64,000 nt of DNA from Lineus longissimus. Taxonomy: Eukaryota > Nemertea > Pilidiophora > Heteronemertea > Lineidae. The position numbers and the translations under genes were made by a program. Location: NCBI RefSeq assembly GCF_910592395.1, contig NC_088320.1, positions 14,508,501-14,572,500 of the forward strand, written 5' to 3'. Positions 31,677 to 46,600 of this stretch are shown piece after piece. A model generated the notes under the pieces. The model was given only the letters and a program-made list of their open reading frames with translations. It ran no database searches and was not told where the DNA came from. Numbering within the stretch: the first letter of the stretch is position 1; every line of letters starts with the position of its first letter.

Positions 31677-34600
31677 GTAAGTACAATTTTAAAAGTTGGG
31701 CCTATCTTTTTTTAACTACTCTGTACACAGACGGGTCCAGGTGGTCTGTTAGGCTACCCCCTGCTTGTACAGGATGTAGGTTTAGTACAGGATATGTTCT
31801 ATTTAGCGAGTGATGTTTACAGCTGAATGCTGGGAATTGGCATCTTTAGCGTTCTAGATTTAAATACCTCTCGCACTCCCCTCAGCAATTTTCATGGACA
31901 TATAATAGACCCCCCCCCCCCCACCGCTGTACAAATGTAATAGAGCTTTCTCATTGCCTCATAGGAGATGTATTGTAACATTCTGCCTTAATTTTGATTG
32001 GAAAGTCTACCACTTTTTCGTATTGCAGAATGATTGACCTGTTCTTCTTTCACTTCAGGTATTTCTATAAATTACAATGGCCCCAATGTAAGAGTGGGCA
32101 AGGTCCTGAAGATGAACTGTACAGCATCAAAGGAGGTCGCCAATACTCAGGAATTTAATGTAAAGAGGATGTTTCTTCAGGCGGATGGGAAAAAGATGGT
32201 GACTATCTCTACAGTAATATACTTTATAGTTCCCTGAGAGAGCCTTAGATAATATGTAAAGAGCAAGCTCTAGTGAACTCACACAACTGTATGTCTTACA
32301 CTTTACATACAGTGTATACATACGTAACCATTACACTCACTACGTTGTGTGAGTTATAAACTTTAAACAGTGGGACGATGATAGGTTCATTTAGTAATTG
32401 ACTTTGAAGCAAATATCTAAATTTCAAAAGCATTTTTCTCAAAATGGGAAAAATGTGTATCTTGTTTAGCGATGAAACTCATCAAGTTGTTATGACTTTG
32501 TGAGATGTTTTCTGTTTGGAAATCTTGAAATACAATGGAGGTGGTGGTATGAAACAACTTCACACTCTTGTTGTAGTGTTAACTGTTATTGATGAAATGT
32601 AGTTGAGACAATCCATTCAGTTATAAATTTGGCTAAAATGAGCATCTTGCATCTTCAAGACTATGCATCCGAAATAATTCATTGTTTCCCTTTTACTCTA
32701 GGATGGTGTCAAAATTCTATCTGATGTCAGCATTGGGTTTGAAGAAAATGTCACGTTTGAGAGTCCAGCATTCTATAGTTGTTGGTACAACTTTACAATG
32801 TTGGCAGACATCAACATATCATATGGAGGTGAGATTTCAATCCCTTGTCCCTGTTGGTGAGACTACAGCCTCTTCTGATCTCTGTTTTCTGGTGGACAGT
32901 TGGAAGCATCTGACCTTCACATCCCAGTCAACAGATTAGAACTCAAATGTGGAAAGAACAAAGTGAATGAGGAACCGGCGCGATTTATCCGCCGCGAGGC
33001 GCTGCAATCGATCATACCAAAACTCTCCATTTCCAATGCATTATCATGTTATTTCTGAGCCCGAAAACGATCGCTTATTTTCGACCGATTTCGGCGATGT
33101 TTGCATCTTCCTGTTTTAAATCTATTGAGCTATCAGTTTCTTAAGATAGTTTTGCGGAAAATATGCGCGATGCCAGTTATTGGGCACGTTTTCTGTCATT
33201 GAAATCCTGTGCAAAAATGTACGCAATGGTTTCCCGTGATTGACCTCATGCGACGTCAACAGACCAGAAAATGACGTCATGGCGTCAGAAGGTACATCGA
33301 TTGTGGTGGCGCCACTGGCATTTATCTTAACGCCGGTTCCTCATTGGGAGGTATTCATCCCAATGACCATTTGATCACAGGTTCAGCAACAAAACCACAA
33401 CTGCAGTGTACATCACTGCACTCCTATACATTACACTGGCCTGCAGCATCCCACTCCCACTCATATAATCCATTTTCAATTGCATTCCATTAGCATCGTT
33501 TTCCTGTATTTTTTTGTCTTTCCTTTAAGCTCCACCACCAGAACCAGTGGTTGAAAAATTCGTCATCCATAATTGGGAAAAAGTTGAGCTCAATTTGGGC
33601 CCAACTCAACAAAAGATCATTGATACCACTGGTAACAAATTCTACCCGAACATCACCATCCGTTACAGCTTTTTGAATTGCAGTGAATGGTAAGTTTTAA
33701 CAATGTATTGCTTGTGCATGTAATAAGTGGTGGTGGTCATGGATTGTACATACATGCTTCTTGCGCTTTTAAGTTTGCAGTGAATTGCATGGCTGGATCT
33801 CGTTTTATAATTCATATAACATGCAATGTCTTCCCATTGTAATCAGTGTGGGCACTCACTGGATTGAAAACATGGAAATTCATGAGATGAGGGGTGTGAA
33901 GAAAGGGCTACTGTAGTCCCCAGCATGCATTTGAGTGGCTTGATGGCAGGGTTTGGTGAATTCGGGGTGGTACTGGGAGACTATATTGTTTAATAATGCA
34001 TTGATTGAACTGGTCTTGCTCTAAGTCCTAGGTTGTTAATCATTCATACTGTCTGTTGTTGAAATCTCCTATTATTTCAGTGAAAAATGTAGCGATTTGG
34101 ACATCACAACATGGCGGGCCTGCTCCAATCTGGTGAATTGGCAACTGCGATGTACAATTGTAGCTAATGATTATATTGACAGTGGAAATAAGGCGATATA
34201 TTTCTTTGTAAGATACAAAAATGACTTTGGAAGTCATTGTGAGACGTTTCATCTAAAGAAAGCAAATGCCAGTAAGTCAACGAGCTATAGCCTTGAGGAG
34301 AAACCTCACCATTTCATTGCGTTCTAAAAGCCTTTTGCCCAGCCGAGAGTATTCATTGGCACCTCACCACTTACCATCAGCTTGTCAGCACTGGCAGCTA
34401 ATATTATATTACTGCAGTGCCTCACTGTGGCCAATCAACAGATCCATGCCTTCGAATTTCAAGAAATTGAAGTTGGCTAAATGTATCGGTGTGCCTTTAA
34501 AAAATTGTACTTTCCTGAAGAGGAAATGACAGCACGAAAGACACCAACAAGATACCAGTTCATTTGAGGGCATAAGGCAGTGCATTTCTTATTCTTATCT

Positions 34601-37600
34601 TTTGTGTTGCATAAAGCCCGTTAAGCCCGTTACACACGAGGGACTTCTCACCAACTTAGTTGGAATTTTAATTCATAACAGGTATCCAGACCAGGTAACT
34701 GATACTTTGATTGGTTGGAGTTGCTGGCTGCACTACCGACTTGTTCTATTTCTCGACGACATCTTTTGTTTATATAAGGATTTTTTTGTTTATATAAGGA
34801 GTGTGGGGTAGAAATTTCCCCGTGTGATTCAGTCAACAACATAGTTGGGCCATATTTTGACTCTTTATCTTTATAGGCGCCAAGGCTGTACCTTCTCATA
34901 ATCCACGATTTTGCCCAAAACCTCCTATTATCCCATCGATTTCTCCTTTTCCTCTTTTCACTGATACTTTTTACAATAATAATAGATAAAATCGTCTTTT
35001 TCTTCCTCTCATTGTACACAACAAAATCATTGGCAGCCATGTTTCTAGATCTAAGATTTCCCCGCCAGAAGTAATAGATATTTGCACTCAGCCTTGACCA
35101 AGGTTTTGGCCTAAATGTAGTGCAGGACTGCTGGGATTATGTCTTTCGTGTGAGTGGGTGAACGACTCTCAACTTCCAGTCACCTGTGCACCTCTTCTTA
35201 ATTTTAAAGCCAACTAAGTTGGTGAGAAATCCCTCGTGTGTAGCGGGCTTAAATGAACTGATGGTGTTACCAATTGTGCTTGTCGTGAAGTTGCTGTACA
35301 TTCTCATCAGGGCAGAAGGTGTATTCATGATTCTTGTGTGTTTTCGGTTGAAATCGGAATAAGAGAATTCAAAAAGATGGTACATGTAATACCCCTAAAC
35401 AATTTCAGGGTGTTGTGTGTTATTTGCTTGCATAAGTGGATCTTTGCCTTCAAAAAATAATGATTTATAACTGCATGTTGTTGTGAAAATTGCTGTTGTC
35501 TATGTACTGTGTCAATGTGGCCATGGATGGGGTAGTGCTTTTATAATGACCTTGTGGTAGATTGCATCTTGAGCTTTTAGTTGCTTTAAACAACATTCAT
35601 TTCATCATCATCATCATCATCATAACCATTTTCATCATCATCCTCATGTATGTTGAGGGATAAAATCCTGTTGATGCAATCGGCAGGACAAACACATCAA
35701 CAGCTCTAGACGCTTAGCGGACTTGGCATGTGGTGTAGACATTATTTCAAGGAGTCCTAGTGATGTCATGATTAAGATACATGACTACTATCTTGTTTTG
35801 GACCTTGGGAATTAAGAAATAGTAGTATTTCTCGCTTTTCTTCGTCAGGGAGCAACTTCCTTTTAAAATAAAATACCTCATGTATTGTGTGATCCTTGAG
35901 GAAGAGTCCATCAGAAAATCGTTTCACTATGAACATTGTTCAATAGGCTTATTTTTTATTATTATTAATTTATTATTAAAAACATTTTTATAGCGCTTAA
36001 CGTTGTTAAAACTTCTAAGCGCTTTACAATTTATAATAGATTATTTGATGTTGTCAACTGAAGATTTTGGTAGAGTTATGTCAAGAAATGTTCTGCTAAA
36101 AGCCATGCACTATATGCAGCCTCAGTGAACTCTCTTATTCTGATTTCAGCGGAAACGAATGTACTGATGTTAGGAATTTGCAATACTCAAACTGGCATAA
36201 CTGCAATGTACATGTAGATGCTGTTCAAGAATGTAAAACGGATGATTATAAACGTCATTCTACTGATTTCTGGTACTTCTTTGTGGAGTACAGCAACGTC
36301 TTTGGAAGAAGCTGTGCTCTGTTTAATATGACGACAGTAGACGCCAGTAAGTTTGGGCTGGATTTATGCCATTAAACATGCATTTTCACAAGTGTGTTTT
36401 CCTTCATGATTTCAACAAATGCAGTGTCACAGAAACTTCAACTCTATTGCATTAACCATTTATATATTTTGGTTGCAAATTCTAAATTTAGTCTACTTGA
36501 TCAAAAGAAGGAAATTTGTGATTTAATTGCAAATATTTAATCCTGAAATATACATGAAGACAAAATGTTTGAATCATGTAATTGTAAATACAACCATATT
36601 GTCAGAACTTGATAACTCAAGGTTGAGTCAGGTTCATCAGAAAAGAAAGATGAGTGCCAAGACCATAAAACTGCCATATTCTTCAAATGTGACTCGCTTT
36701 ACCAAAACTAGGCGCTTGTCGCATCTGAACTTGACAGGTTGATACGGACTTGTTGTTCATTTCCCTATTGTAGACCTTTTGTGAAATCTATTACAAACTG
36801 ATTTGGTCACATTTCACAAAAGGTCTACAATAGGGAAATGAACAACAAGTCTGTATCAACCTGTCAAGTTCAGATGCGACAAGCGCCTAGTTTTGGTAGA
36901 GCGGGTCACAAATGTGGTCTGGACGAAAGTAGTTCTCAAGGTCACATGATTTTCTTCTTCAGTCAAACCACACCCTGTGGAGATTGTCAGTGTTAGTGTG
37001 CTCAACAGTACATCAATCAAGGTTGAACTGAAACAAACCAGCAAATGCCTGGATATGGTTTGCTTGTATAACATCACTCTCAGAGCCACAAACCTGGAAC
37101 ATGAGGTAAGATTTCAATCAAAGCCAGTTGTCTCCACTTAGTCTTCTATTGTTTCGGTGGGCAAAGCTTATTTTTGTTTTTTTAAAAGTTTTTGTCAGCT
37201 TTTAGCCTGGTGGTATCAAAGAGTCAGTGGATCAGTTCGGCAAACGCCAAAATTCGGCGGCGATGCCGTCTGAGGCAACCGTTGCCGTAAAGTGACACTT
37301 CCGGTGAAAATTGACACCACAGCATTGAAAATCATGTAAGCATCGTTCGCACATTTCAGTGGAGGCCATTCTGAAAATTGAGAATTTTCAAAAATGCGTG
37401 GATAGACTTACATTTCCTTGGGTAAATATTTAGATCAATACCAGCTGCCCCTTATTAATCTATAATGGAACCCCCGATCGGCAGCGCTCGGCCCTGAAGT
37501 TATCCCGAAGCTGAGGGATGCCGCGTGAGGCCGTATAAAGCAACCGTTGCCGTTAACAGCAATGGAGGATTCCTCGAACGGCATCGCTGCCGAATTTTGA

Positions 37601-40600
37601 CGTTTGCCGAACTGGGATTGCACTCAAAATTGTTTAAATGCAGTTTTCTTGTGAGACACCTACAAGATAAATCACACGACTGAGGTAAAGAATTCCACAG
37701 TAATGTGTGGGGCATTTTAATTGGCCGTTCAAGGGCAAACATCTTGTCGCTAAAACATACTTCAGCGATGTTGGTGAAAATGACGTCATACCAACAATGT
37801 AATATCCAAGAAAGACATCCTCGTGTCACGGGCAGGTCTGGAACTTTCCAAAATGACACACCTCGGCACAATAGAGGTCATTATGACGTAATATACCATC
37901 TTTTGATGACACACGATGTTAATGGTGGCCTCTGTGGGTCAGTACACAGGCCTTTTGATTATATCATTTTCACACCGTTATACGGTGTAGGAAATTTGGC
38001 ATGTCCCCAAATTAGGCCCTGAAAATATGTCCCCAAACTAGAAAAAAAAAAAAAAAAAAAAAATTTTTTTTTTTTTTTTAAGGGGTAATTCGACCCCCTG
38101 AAGCGTTTATTGACACATTAAATGACCAAATCTCACCTAATTTGATACTTTTCATCCTAAAAATTATGAGTTTTCAGGTGCATGTGACAATGTCAGTCAA
38201 TAAGGACGTCGATGTTCAGGCAAATTGGCACGACGAAATGTCCCCAAATTGAGCTAAAAGCAAAAATAACATGTCCCCAAAATAGGCTAAAAAAATACAG
38301 GGTGTAGAGGTCTCCATGTAATTGAAAGGCCTGGTACATGTTTCAAAGATTGCCTGTGCAGCACGGAGAGTCTTGAGCCCAGTTTGAGACAAATGCATTA
38401 TAAGCTAACTAAACCTTATCTCTTTCAGGAAATTGTCATTAGCTAACGCCAGTGTTCTACCTCATGCTGATAGAGCAACTGGGCACTGCTAATATTTTTT
38501 TCAAATGCAACACTAATCCCTCTCTCAACTTATTTCAGATTTCCTTCACTGAGTCATCACCTTCGAACCCTTTTTTCATCACCAAGAGTGGCTTGTACCC
38601 TCATGGGGTTTATACCATTCTGGTGACAACTCGCCCAGAAAGTGGTGGACTCAGTAGTAATGTCAGCAACGAAGAAATTGTCCGTCTTTGGGAAGATGGT
38701 GAGTTCGATATTTGCAAAAGAGTGTGAGCTCAGGCCACATGTTGAAATATCTTAGTTTTATACAGATATGAGACGAGTCACTAAAAGTCATGGTTGGTGG
38801 TCATATTGAAATTAAGATAAAATCGTTGTGTAAGTCATGATGCTCTGAATTGAAATACAGACCTGTTGCAGTGTATTTGTTTTAAAACTGAGCTATTCTT
38901 ACCCAAGTATCTGTACCAGGACAAGCTGAAGATCCCACTCATAGTGTAACCTGCTGTGGACTAAAACTTCAAAATAAAATTGACCGAGTTGGTTCACTCT
39001 TGTCTATGTGGCATAATATGAAATCACAGTTATAAGTTCATGATCTTAGTACCCCATTGCCTGAACTTGAGACGAAGAAGAGTGGTATAGATCTGGATTT
39101 ATTAAAACGTATGGTCCTCATCAACAATAATAATGACTAGCCATAACCCGTGGCGAGCACGGGTACGGTGGTGAGCACGGTTACAGATGGTGCGAGTCTT
39201 TTAGAGGATTTCCTTGAATACTATGTTTGGAGTGAGAGTCTGGTTTGAGAATCGTCCTTGATGTGCAGTCTGAAGAACTTGAATGTGGATGTTGTTGAAT
39301 GATCTGCATCTAGAGAACGCGACGTAGAGTTGACCGTGTGAGAAAACAGGGTTTGGGAGGAAAAGGCCCAGTGTGTTGAATGTCTGTCCTTGGGCTTTAT
39401 TAATTGTCATTGAATAAGCCAATCATAAGGGAAATTGTATCCTCTGAAGTGTGAAGGGCATGTTACGGTCAGACGGGGCTAGTTTGATCCTGGGAATGAG
39501 CACTCGTTTTCAACAATAATAATGATGGTTTTCTTGTACTAGTGCCTGCTGCTAACCCGGCCTTCATTCCTGGCGCAAGAGAATATTACAAAGAGGTAGA
39601 TGGGAAGCAAGATGTTCAGGTCTACTGGCAGGTAGGGTTACATTTGGCCAGCAAAACTTTTAAGATCATTTCAATTTCTGTGCCGCTTCTCTTTAATTTG
39701 TGAAGCAACTTTCCTACAGGGTGTGTCATACTAATTCTTTTGATTTGCCGGTTACTCTTTGAACTACATTTTATACAGATTCCTTGGCAAGTCAGTTCAT
39801 TCCAATCGCAAAAGAGGGTAACATAATTCCATGGATTTAGTTTGAAGACCGTACCGCTCATGTTGAGGGACATGCGTAGAATTACCGAGTTGACACCTTG
39901 ATTTGCCCCGCTTGGGTTGAATATAAACAAGTCATCAACACGTAATCCTGTTGAAGAGAACCTGTGATGTGTGCAGTCTGACTAAAGGAAATCATCAGGT
40001 GCTTTCTTTTCTCAGGAAATTCCAGAAAAGAATAGAAACGGAAAGATTACCAGTTTATACCTCGAGGTCCATCAGGGAAGTACGGCCAATGGGGAGGCCA
40101 AGGAAGTGGAACCTGATCAACTGATGGCGAAACTCAGTTTGAAGAGTGGAGAAGACTACACAATAACGTTGTCAGCTGCAACTCAGAATGGGACTAATAC
40201 AACACTTCAACCCTCAGTTCTACAAATCAAAGGCAAAACAGATGGTAAATGCATCTTCTCCCTGGAACTCTGTTCATAAAACTTTGTGTTGAGAAGAAGT
40301 ATTGACTCTGCGTTCAATATTAGCTCTATGATCACCAAGCAATTTTTACTAGATATGGAATGTAGGAGGAAACCAGTTGCCCGGAAGAAATCTATGCTGT
40401 AACTTTATCAAATATTTACCTTTCTCTCGCATGGAAGTCCCTGCTTTGAGTTTTACTTATCACCAAAGAGGTGGCTTTAATTTGAAACATCACTTTCACC
40501 CCTGGGTCAGTCTGATTTACTATACTGTGATTGTGAAGGACAGATTTGGTACAACGTGTAACATAAGTCGTAGTTCCACCTATCATAAAACCCCGTGTTT

Positions 40601-43600
40601 TTAGCTCACCTCTTAGCAGAGGTGAGCTTATCCCATACCGTGGCGTCCGTCGTCCGTCGTCGTCGTCGTCGTTGTCGTCGTCGTCGTCGTCGTCGTCGTC
40701 CGTCGTCCGTTAGCAGGGCACGTTTCGTAACTGTTAGAGCTATTGAGTTGAAACTTGGTACACATGTACCCTTATGTAATGACACCTTGGAGACCAAGTT
40801 TCGGTCCGATTCGTTTCATGGTTTGGCCACCAGGGGGCCAAACGTTAAAAGTGAAAATATGCAATATCTCCCTTAATAGTAGTCGGGAAATTTTGAAAAA
40901 AATATGGTAGGTTCTTCTAGCAAAGGTGCATCATATATCCTCCGGGTTTTTGATTTGACCTCCTTTTCAAGGTCACAGAGGTCAAATGGTGTAAATTGGC
41001 CGTTAGGATGTAACGATGGCACGTTTCTAAACTGCAATGACTATTGATACCAAATTTGGTACACATTTACCCCTTAGTCAGGTGATCTCAGGGACCGAAG
41101 TTTGGTCCAATATGATTCACCACTTGACCACCAGGGGGCAAAATCCAAAAACCTTAAAAATGTGATTATTCCTTAACTTCTTGCCCGATTGCCACCAATT
41201 TGATATCATGGGTACATCTAACCACCATACAGTATATGTCACACAGGTTTTTAATTTGACCTTCTTGTCAAGGTCACAGAGGTCAAATGGCGTAAATTCG
41301 CCGTCAGGCCGTAACTATGGCACGTTTCTTAACTGCAATGACTATTGATCACAAATTAAGTACACATGTACCCCTTGGTCAGGTGATTTTAGGTACCGAA
41401 GTTTGATGCGATCTGATTTGCCGTTTGGCCTCCAGGGAGGGGGCCAAATCCTAAATTCTTCAAAATGCCATTATTCCTAGTAATGACTTGCCCGATTGGC
41501 ACCAATTTTATATCATAGGTACATCTAATTCTAACAACCATTCAATGTGTCACCCGGGTCTTCTTTGATTTGACCTACTTTTCAAGGTCACATAGGTCGA
41601 ATGTACTGTAAATTTGCCATTTTGGGGAAATTGTAATTGCTTGGACCTACATCAAACCTAACACTACATGACACAATACCATGCTCTTTATACATCTTTC
41701 CTCCACATGAGGTGAGCACAATGGCCCTGGCCATTTCATTTCAAGACCCGTGTCTTCGCCGTGTGTCAAAAAACCCGGGGCGCACTTACACCTATCAGTG
41801 GTGTTAGATAATGGTTAATAGCCCCGGCGACAGGTGCGCTGTAGGTAGGGAGCTCTCCTGTGATTCTTTCCCGTTGGAGGGGAATTTCGCGTGCGCAATA
41901 CCGAGGCAACTACACCGCGCCATCTGTCGCCGGGTCTTAGAACTTGCAATTGCCGGGGCTATTCAGATTCCACCTATCAAAAAACCCGTGTTGAACACGG
42001 GTCTAAATTAGCCCCCGATTAGCCCCATCGAGCTCGATGGGGCTAATAGACACGGGGATTTGACACACGGGTCTATTTAGACACGGCAATTCATAGGTGT
42101 AAGCGCAAAAGACACAGGGATTTGATAGGTGGAAGTACGACTATAAACTATGACCAATAATTGAAATTATTCCATTCTGACCGTTGCCTATTAATAATTC
42201 ACAATGCTTTCAGTCTCGGTATGGTCCAGTTATCTTGTTATTTCTGCATTTCTTTCTGCTTCAGGTGACCTGTGTGTTGTGACAAATGTTGTAGCTGTCC
42301 ATGTCCAAGGCGCCCAACGTGTGAATGTGTCTTGGGAGAACTGTGACTCTAACCAACCTATCAATCAAAATGTTCTTTACATGTGCCAGAAGAAACGAGA
42401 TGAAAAGGAATGTGTGGTGAGATTTCATTTTTAATGCAGGTTATTACCGTATAAGTCTGTTACGGCAGCAGATTAGTGCCATAAAAAATAAAATATTATC
42501 TCGTTATTACGAGATCTTTTCTCGTTATTACGAGATCTTTTCTCGTTATAACGCGATGTTATCTCGTTATTACGAGATCTTTTCTCGTTATTACGAGATC
42601 TTTTCTCGTTATTACGCGATGTTATCTCGTTATTACGAGATCTTTTCTCGTTATTACGAGATCTTTTCTCATTGTTACGAGATGTTCTCTCGTTATTACG
42701 CGATGTTTTTCTCGTTATTGCACGATGTATATGGGTCTATAAAGTACGGACCTTTCCTGCGCTTGATCCTGAGCTTTAATCCTCGATGTTAGGTGCACTT
42801 TCGCATCTCGTGATAACATCGCGTAATAACGAGAAAAGATCTCGTAATAACGAGATAATATTTTATTTTTTATGGCACTAATCTGCTGCCGTAGTCTGTA
42901 GACTGGCATTTATGATTGAATGGTTGTTGCTTTGATTCCCAGCACTGTCACACTCGTTTGCAACCCTGAGCAAGGTGCTTTGCTTTGTCTTCGTGCCTGG
43001 GTTGTGAACATAGTGGCACGCAGAAATGCTCATGCTACCTTAGAGCAGTACCAATCTCGAGAGCATGACTTCTCCAGGTACAGAACAAACACTGAATGAA
43101 GAGTAAAAGTTGCCCAGAAAGAGAGTCACAACACTCGTACTACCAAATAGCATCCCGCGAAGTTACTATTTATAGCTCACAAGGTCATTTGAATAAGATA
43201 TTGATGACGTTTTAGTCACGTGACAGTCGGACATCGACACTTATTTCTACGCATTTGAGCTTATTTCAAAGTCAATAATCTTTGACCCTGCATTGTTTTT
43301 AGCATGAATGATACCATAGAGTCAGAGAGAGAAATATTCAGAACAATTATGTTGTATTTCCAACACTCGGACATGTGCCAGATTGAATCTAACTGCCCTA
43401 GTTAGAAAGCCTGAATCCATTACGAAACGGCATGTTTGTCCGACATTGCCTGTAATTAAGCGATGGGGAAATAGAGGGCAGCAGCTGCAGTGACGTCATC
43501 TTCGCGGAATGCTATTGGACACGAACGTTAACATTCCTTTGTGCTCTTCATGACTGCTTACATGTACATGTATTTGTATTGTACTTTGTAGGGTCCACTA

Positions 43601-46600
43601 CGTTGGAGATTAATTCCTTCAAATATGTCACAAGTCATGGCCGACCTACCAGGCAATGATCAGTATCGGATTGGTGTAGCAAATATTGTTGGGAACTCAA
43701 GTCGGATGGTGTGGAGTCCGTGTCTCTTCCAGCAAGGTGCAGGTAGGTGTAATTTCTGAATCTAACCAGTAACCGTTTATACACTACACCTGGGTGGAGT
43801 ATATGAAATAAGAGAGACACTTGCCTAGAGTCTCATGCTGCCAGTGGGGTTCGAACCAGGAACCTATTGACTGTTAGTCGAGAGTCTGAACAACTAGACC
43901 ACTCATTTTCTTTGAAATAGCAACGCTTGTTGCTGAAGATAACCCAGGTTCTTCTTAAAAGCCAATAAAAAGTAAACGCCCTCTCTAATAAGGACACTGA
44001 TTTTGGCCCAGAACTTTCATATTATTGACCAACTGGTCTCATTATGTCAAAACCAATCTGCATTTGATATAATTCATGTTTGCTTTTCAGAGCCAAGTGA
44101 AGGCCCTCAAGGCAGATTTCAACAAAGTGGACCTGATATTGAATACAAGCTTGACGGTTATTACTGCAGGGAAAATACGGGAATTGTCCAAACTTTGAAT
44201 TTTAACGTCTGTGAAAGTAAAGAAGATGGAAGTTGTAAAGGTAACTGAGTGCAATATTCATTTGTTATATCAAACCAACTAACCCCAACATAGCTATTTG
44301 GGATCAAAACTTATATCTGCTGTACTTCTTCATGTTCACCTCATACAGTCAATCCTGTTTGTCAGATGTACTCTGTCGTCTGCCCCAAGTCCACTATAGT
44401 CGTAGTTCCACCTATCATAAAACCCCATATTTTTTCAAGACCTGTGTCTTCGCCGTGTGTCAAAAAACCCAGGGCGCACTTACACCTATCAGTGGTGTTA
44501 GATAATGGTTAATAGCCCCGGCGACAGGTGCGTTGTAGGTAGGGAGCTCTCCTGTGTTTCTTTCCCGTTGGAGGGGAATTTTGCATGCGCAATACCGAGG
44601 CAACTACACCGCGCCATCTGTCGCCGGATCGTAGAACTTGCAATTGCCTTGTCTATTCAGATTCCTCCTATCAAAAACCCGTGTGGAACATGGGTCTAAA
44701 TTAGCCCCCGATTAGCCCCATCGAGCTCGATGGGGCTAATAGACACGGGGATTTGACACACGGGTCTATTTAAACACGGCAATTCATAGGTGTAAGCTCA
44801 AAAGACACGGGATTTGATAGGTGGAAGTACGACTGCAGTTTCCATACCATCTGGCCAGATTCCTTGAACCTGATCTGTTGTACCTGAACAAAATACTTTA
44901 TAACAAATTGAAAGAACATTGTTCTGATAGTGTGTCTTGATGTCAAAGTAGATATGAAATTGGTCAATTGTATGAAGTTATTGCTATTAAATGGGTCATG
45001 CAGAGTTGCAAACCAGTCAACCAGCATTGGTGACAGAATGTGTGCAGGCAAAGCATTGCACACAAGTGCTGATTGTACATGTATGCTCAGGTTCAATACG
45101 TGATCATGCTCAATGCTGCTGAACTTCAAACCACTGGCAGGTTTAGCTGTGTCGTATGACTTGAGGTGCTATGCACTGATTTGTAGTTCAATGCGTCAGT
45201 CTGGACAGACCTCATTGATGATGTACATTTTTGACTAACACCAAACAGACAAATCATCTGACACCACTTCCTCATTGTTCCAGATCAGCAAAGAACCCTA
45301 ACCGCGCCAATGCCTGCTTATTACCTGCATAGAGAAGCCACATTTATGGTACCAGTTGAAAGGTTTAACAAGAAGTATCTTGTGAGTGTCGTGGCCAAAT
45401 CAGATGGAGGAGAAAAAAATTGGGGCACAGACACTATCAGTATGCAACAACCGCAAGGTAAGTTTATCAAGTCTTAGTTTGTCAGGTGACGTGTCATGCT
45501 GAAGGACCCAAAGATGAAGCAACAGTGATACTCCCTAGAGTTGAAACCACACCATCTTTATTATGAGCCTGGTACTCTAACCGCTCTGCCACTGATCTCC
45601 CATCATATTGGCATTGTGATACTCCCTAGAGTTAAAACCACAGCATCTTTATTATGAGCCTGGTACTCTAACTAACCGCTCTGCTACTGATCTCCCATCA
45701 TATTGGCATTGTGATACTCCCTAGAGTTGAAACCACAGCATCTTTATTATGAGCCTGGTACTCCAACTGCTCTGCCACTGATCTCCCATCATATTGGCAT
45801 TGTGATACTCCCTAGAGTTGAAACCACAGCATCTTTATTATGAGCCTGGTACTCCAACCGCTCTGCCTCTAATCTCCCATCATATTGGCATTGTGATACT
45901 CCCTAGAGTTGAAACCACAGCATCTTTATTATGAGCCTGGTACTCCAACCGCTCTGCCACTGATCTCCCATCATATTGGCATTGTGATACTCCCTAGAGT
46001 TGAAACCACAGCATCTTTATTATAAGCCTGGTACTCCAACCGCTCTGCCACTGATCTCCCATCATATTGGCATTGCGATACTCCCTAGAGTTGAAACCAC
46101 AGCATCTTTATTATAAGCCTGGTACTCCAACCGCTCTGCCACTGATCTCCCATCATATTGGCATTGCGATACTCCCTAGAGTTGAAACCACAGATTCTTT
46201 ATTATGAGCCTGGTACTCCAACCGCTCTGCCACTGATCTCCCATCATATTGGCTTTGCGATACTCCCTAGAGTTGAAACCAAAGCATCTTTATTATGAGC
46301 CTGGTACTCCAACCGCTCTGCCACTGATCTCCCATCATATTGGCTTTGTGATACTCCCTAGAGTTGAAACCACAGCATCTTTATTATGAGCCTGGTACTC
46401 TAACTAACCGCTCTGCCACTGATCTCCCATCATATTGGCTTTGTGATACTCCCTAGAGTTGAAACCACAGCATCTTTATTATGAGCCTGGTACTCTAACT
46501 AACCGCTCTGCCACTGATCTCCCATCATATTGGTATTGTGATACTCCCTAGAGTTAAAACCACAGCATCTTTATTATGAGCCTGGTACTCCAATCGCTCT

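Noticed and set aside
34081-36346. Exons 5 and 6 as consecutive exons of two FN3 modules
   Set aside because: Direct joining shifts the frame into a stop, and no phase 1-to-2 first-half FN3 exon was found between them. The possibility that one was missed is kept as the refutation test.
40595-40876. Arg-rich open frame at the CGTC microsatellite
   Set aside because: Product of the (GTC)n tract inside a dispersed element.
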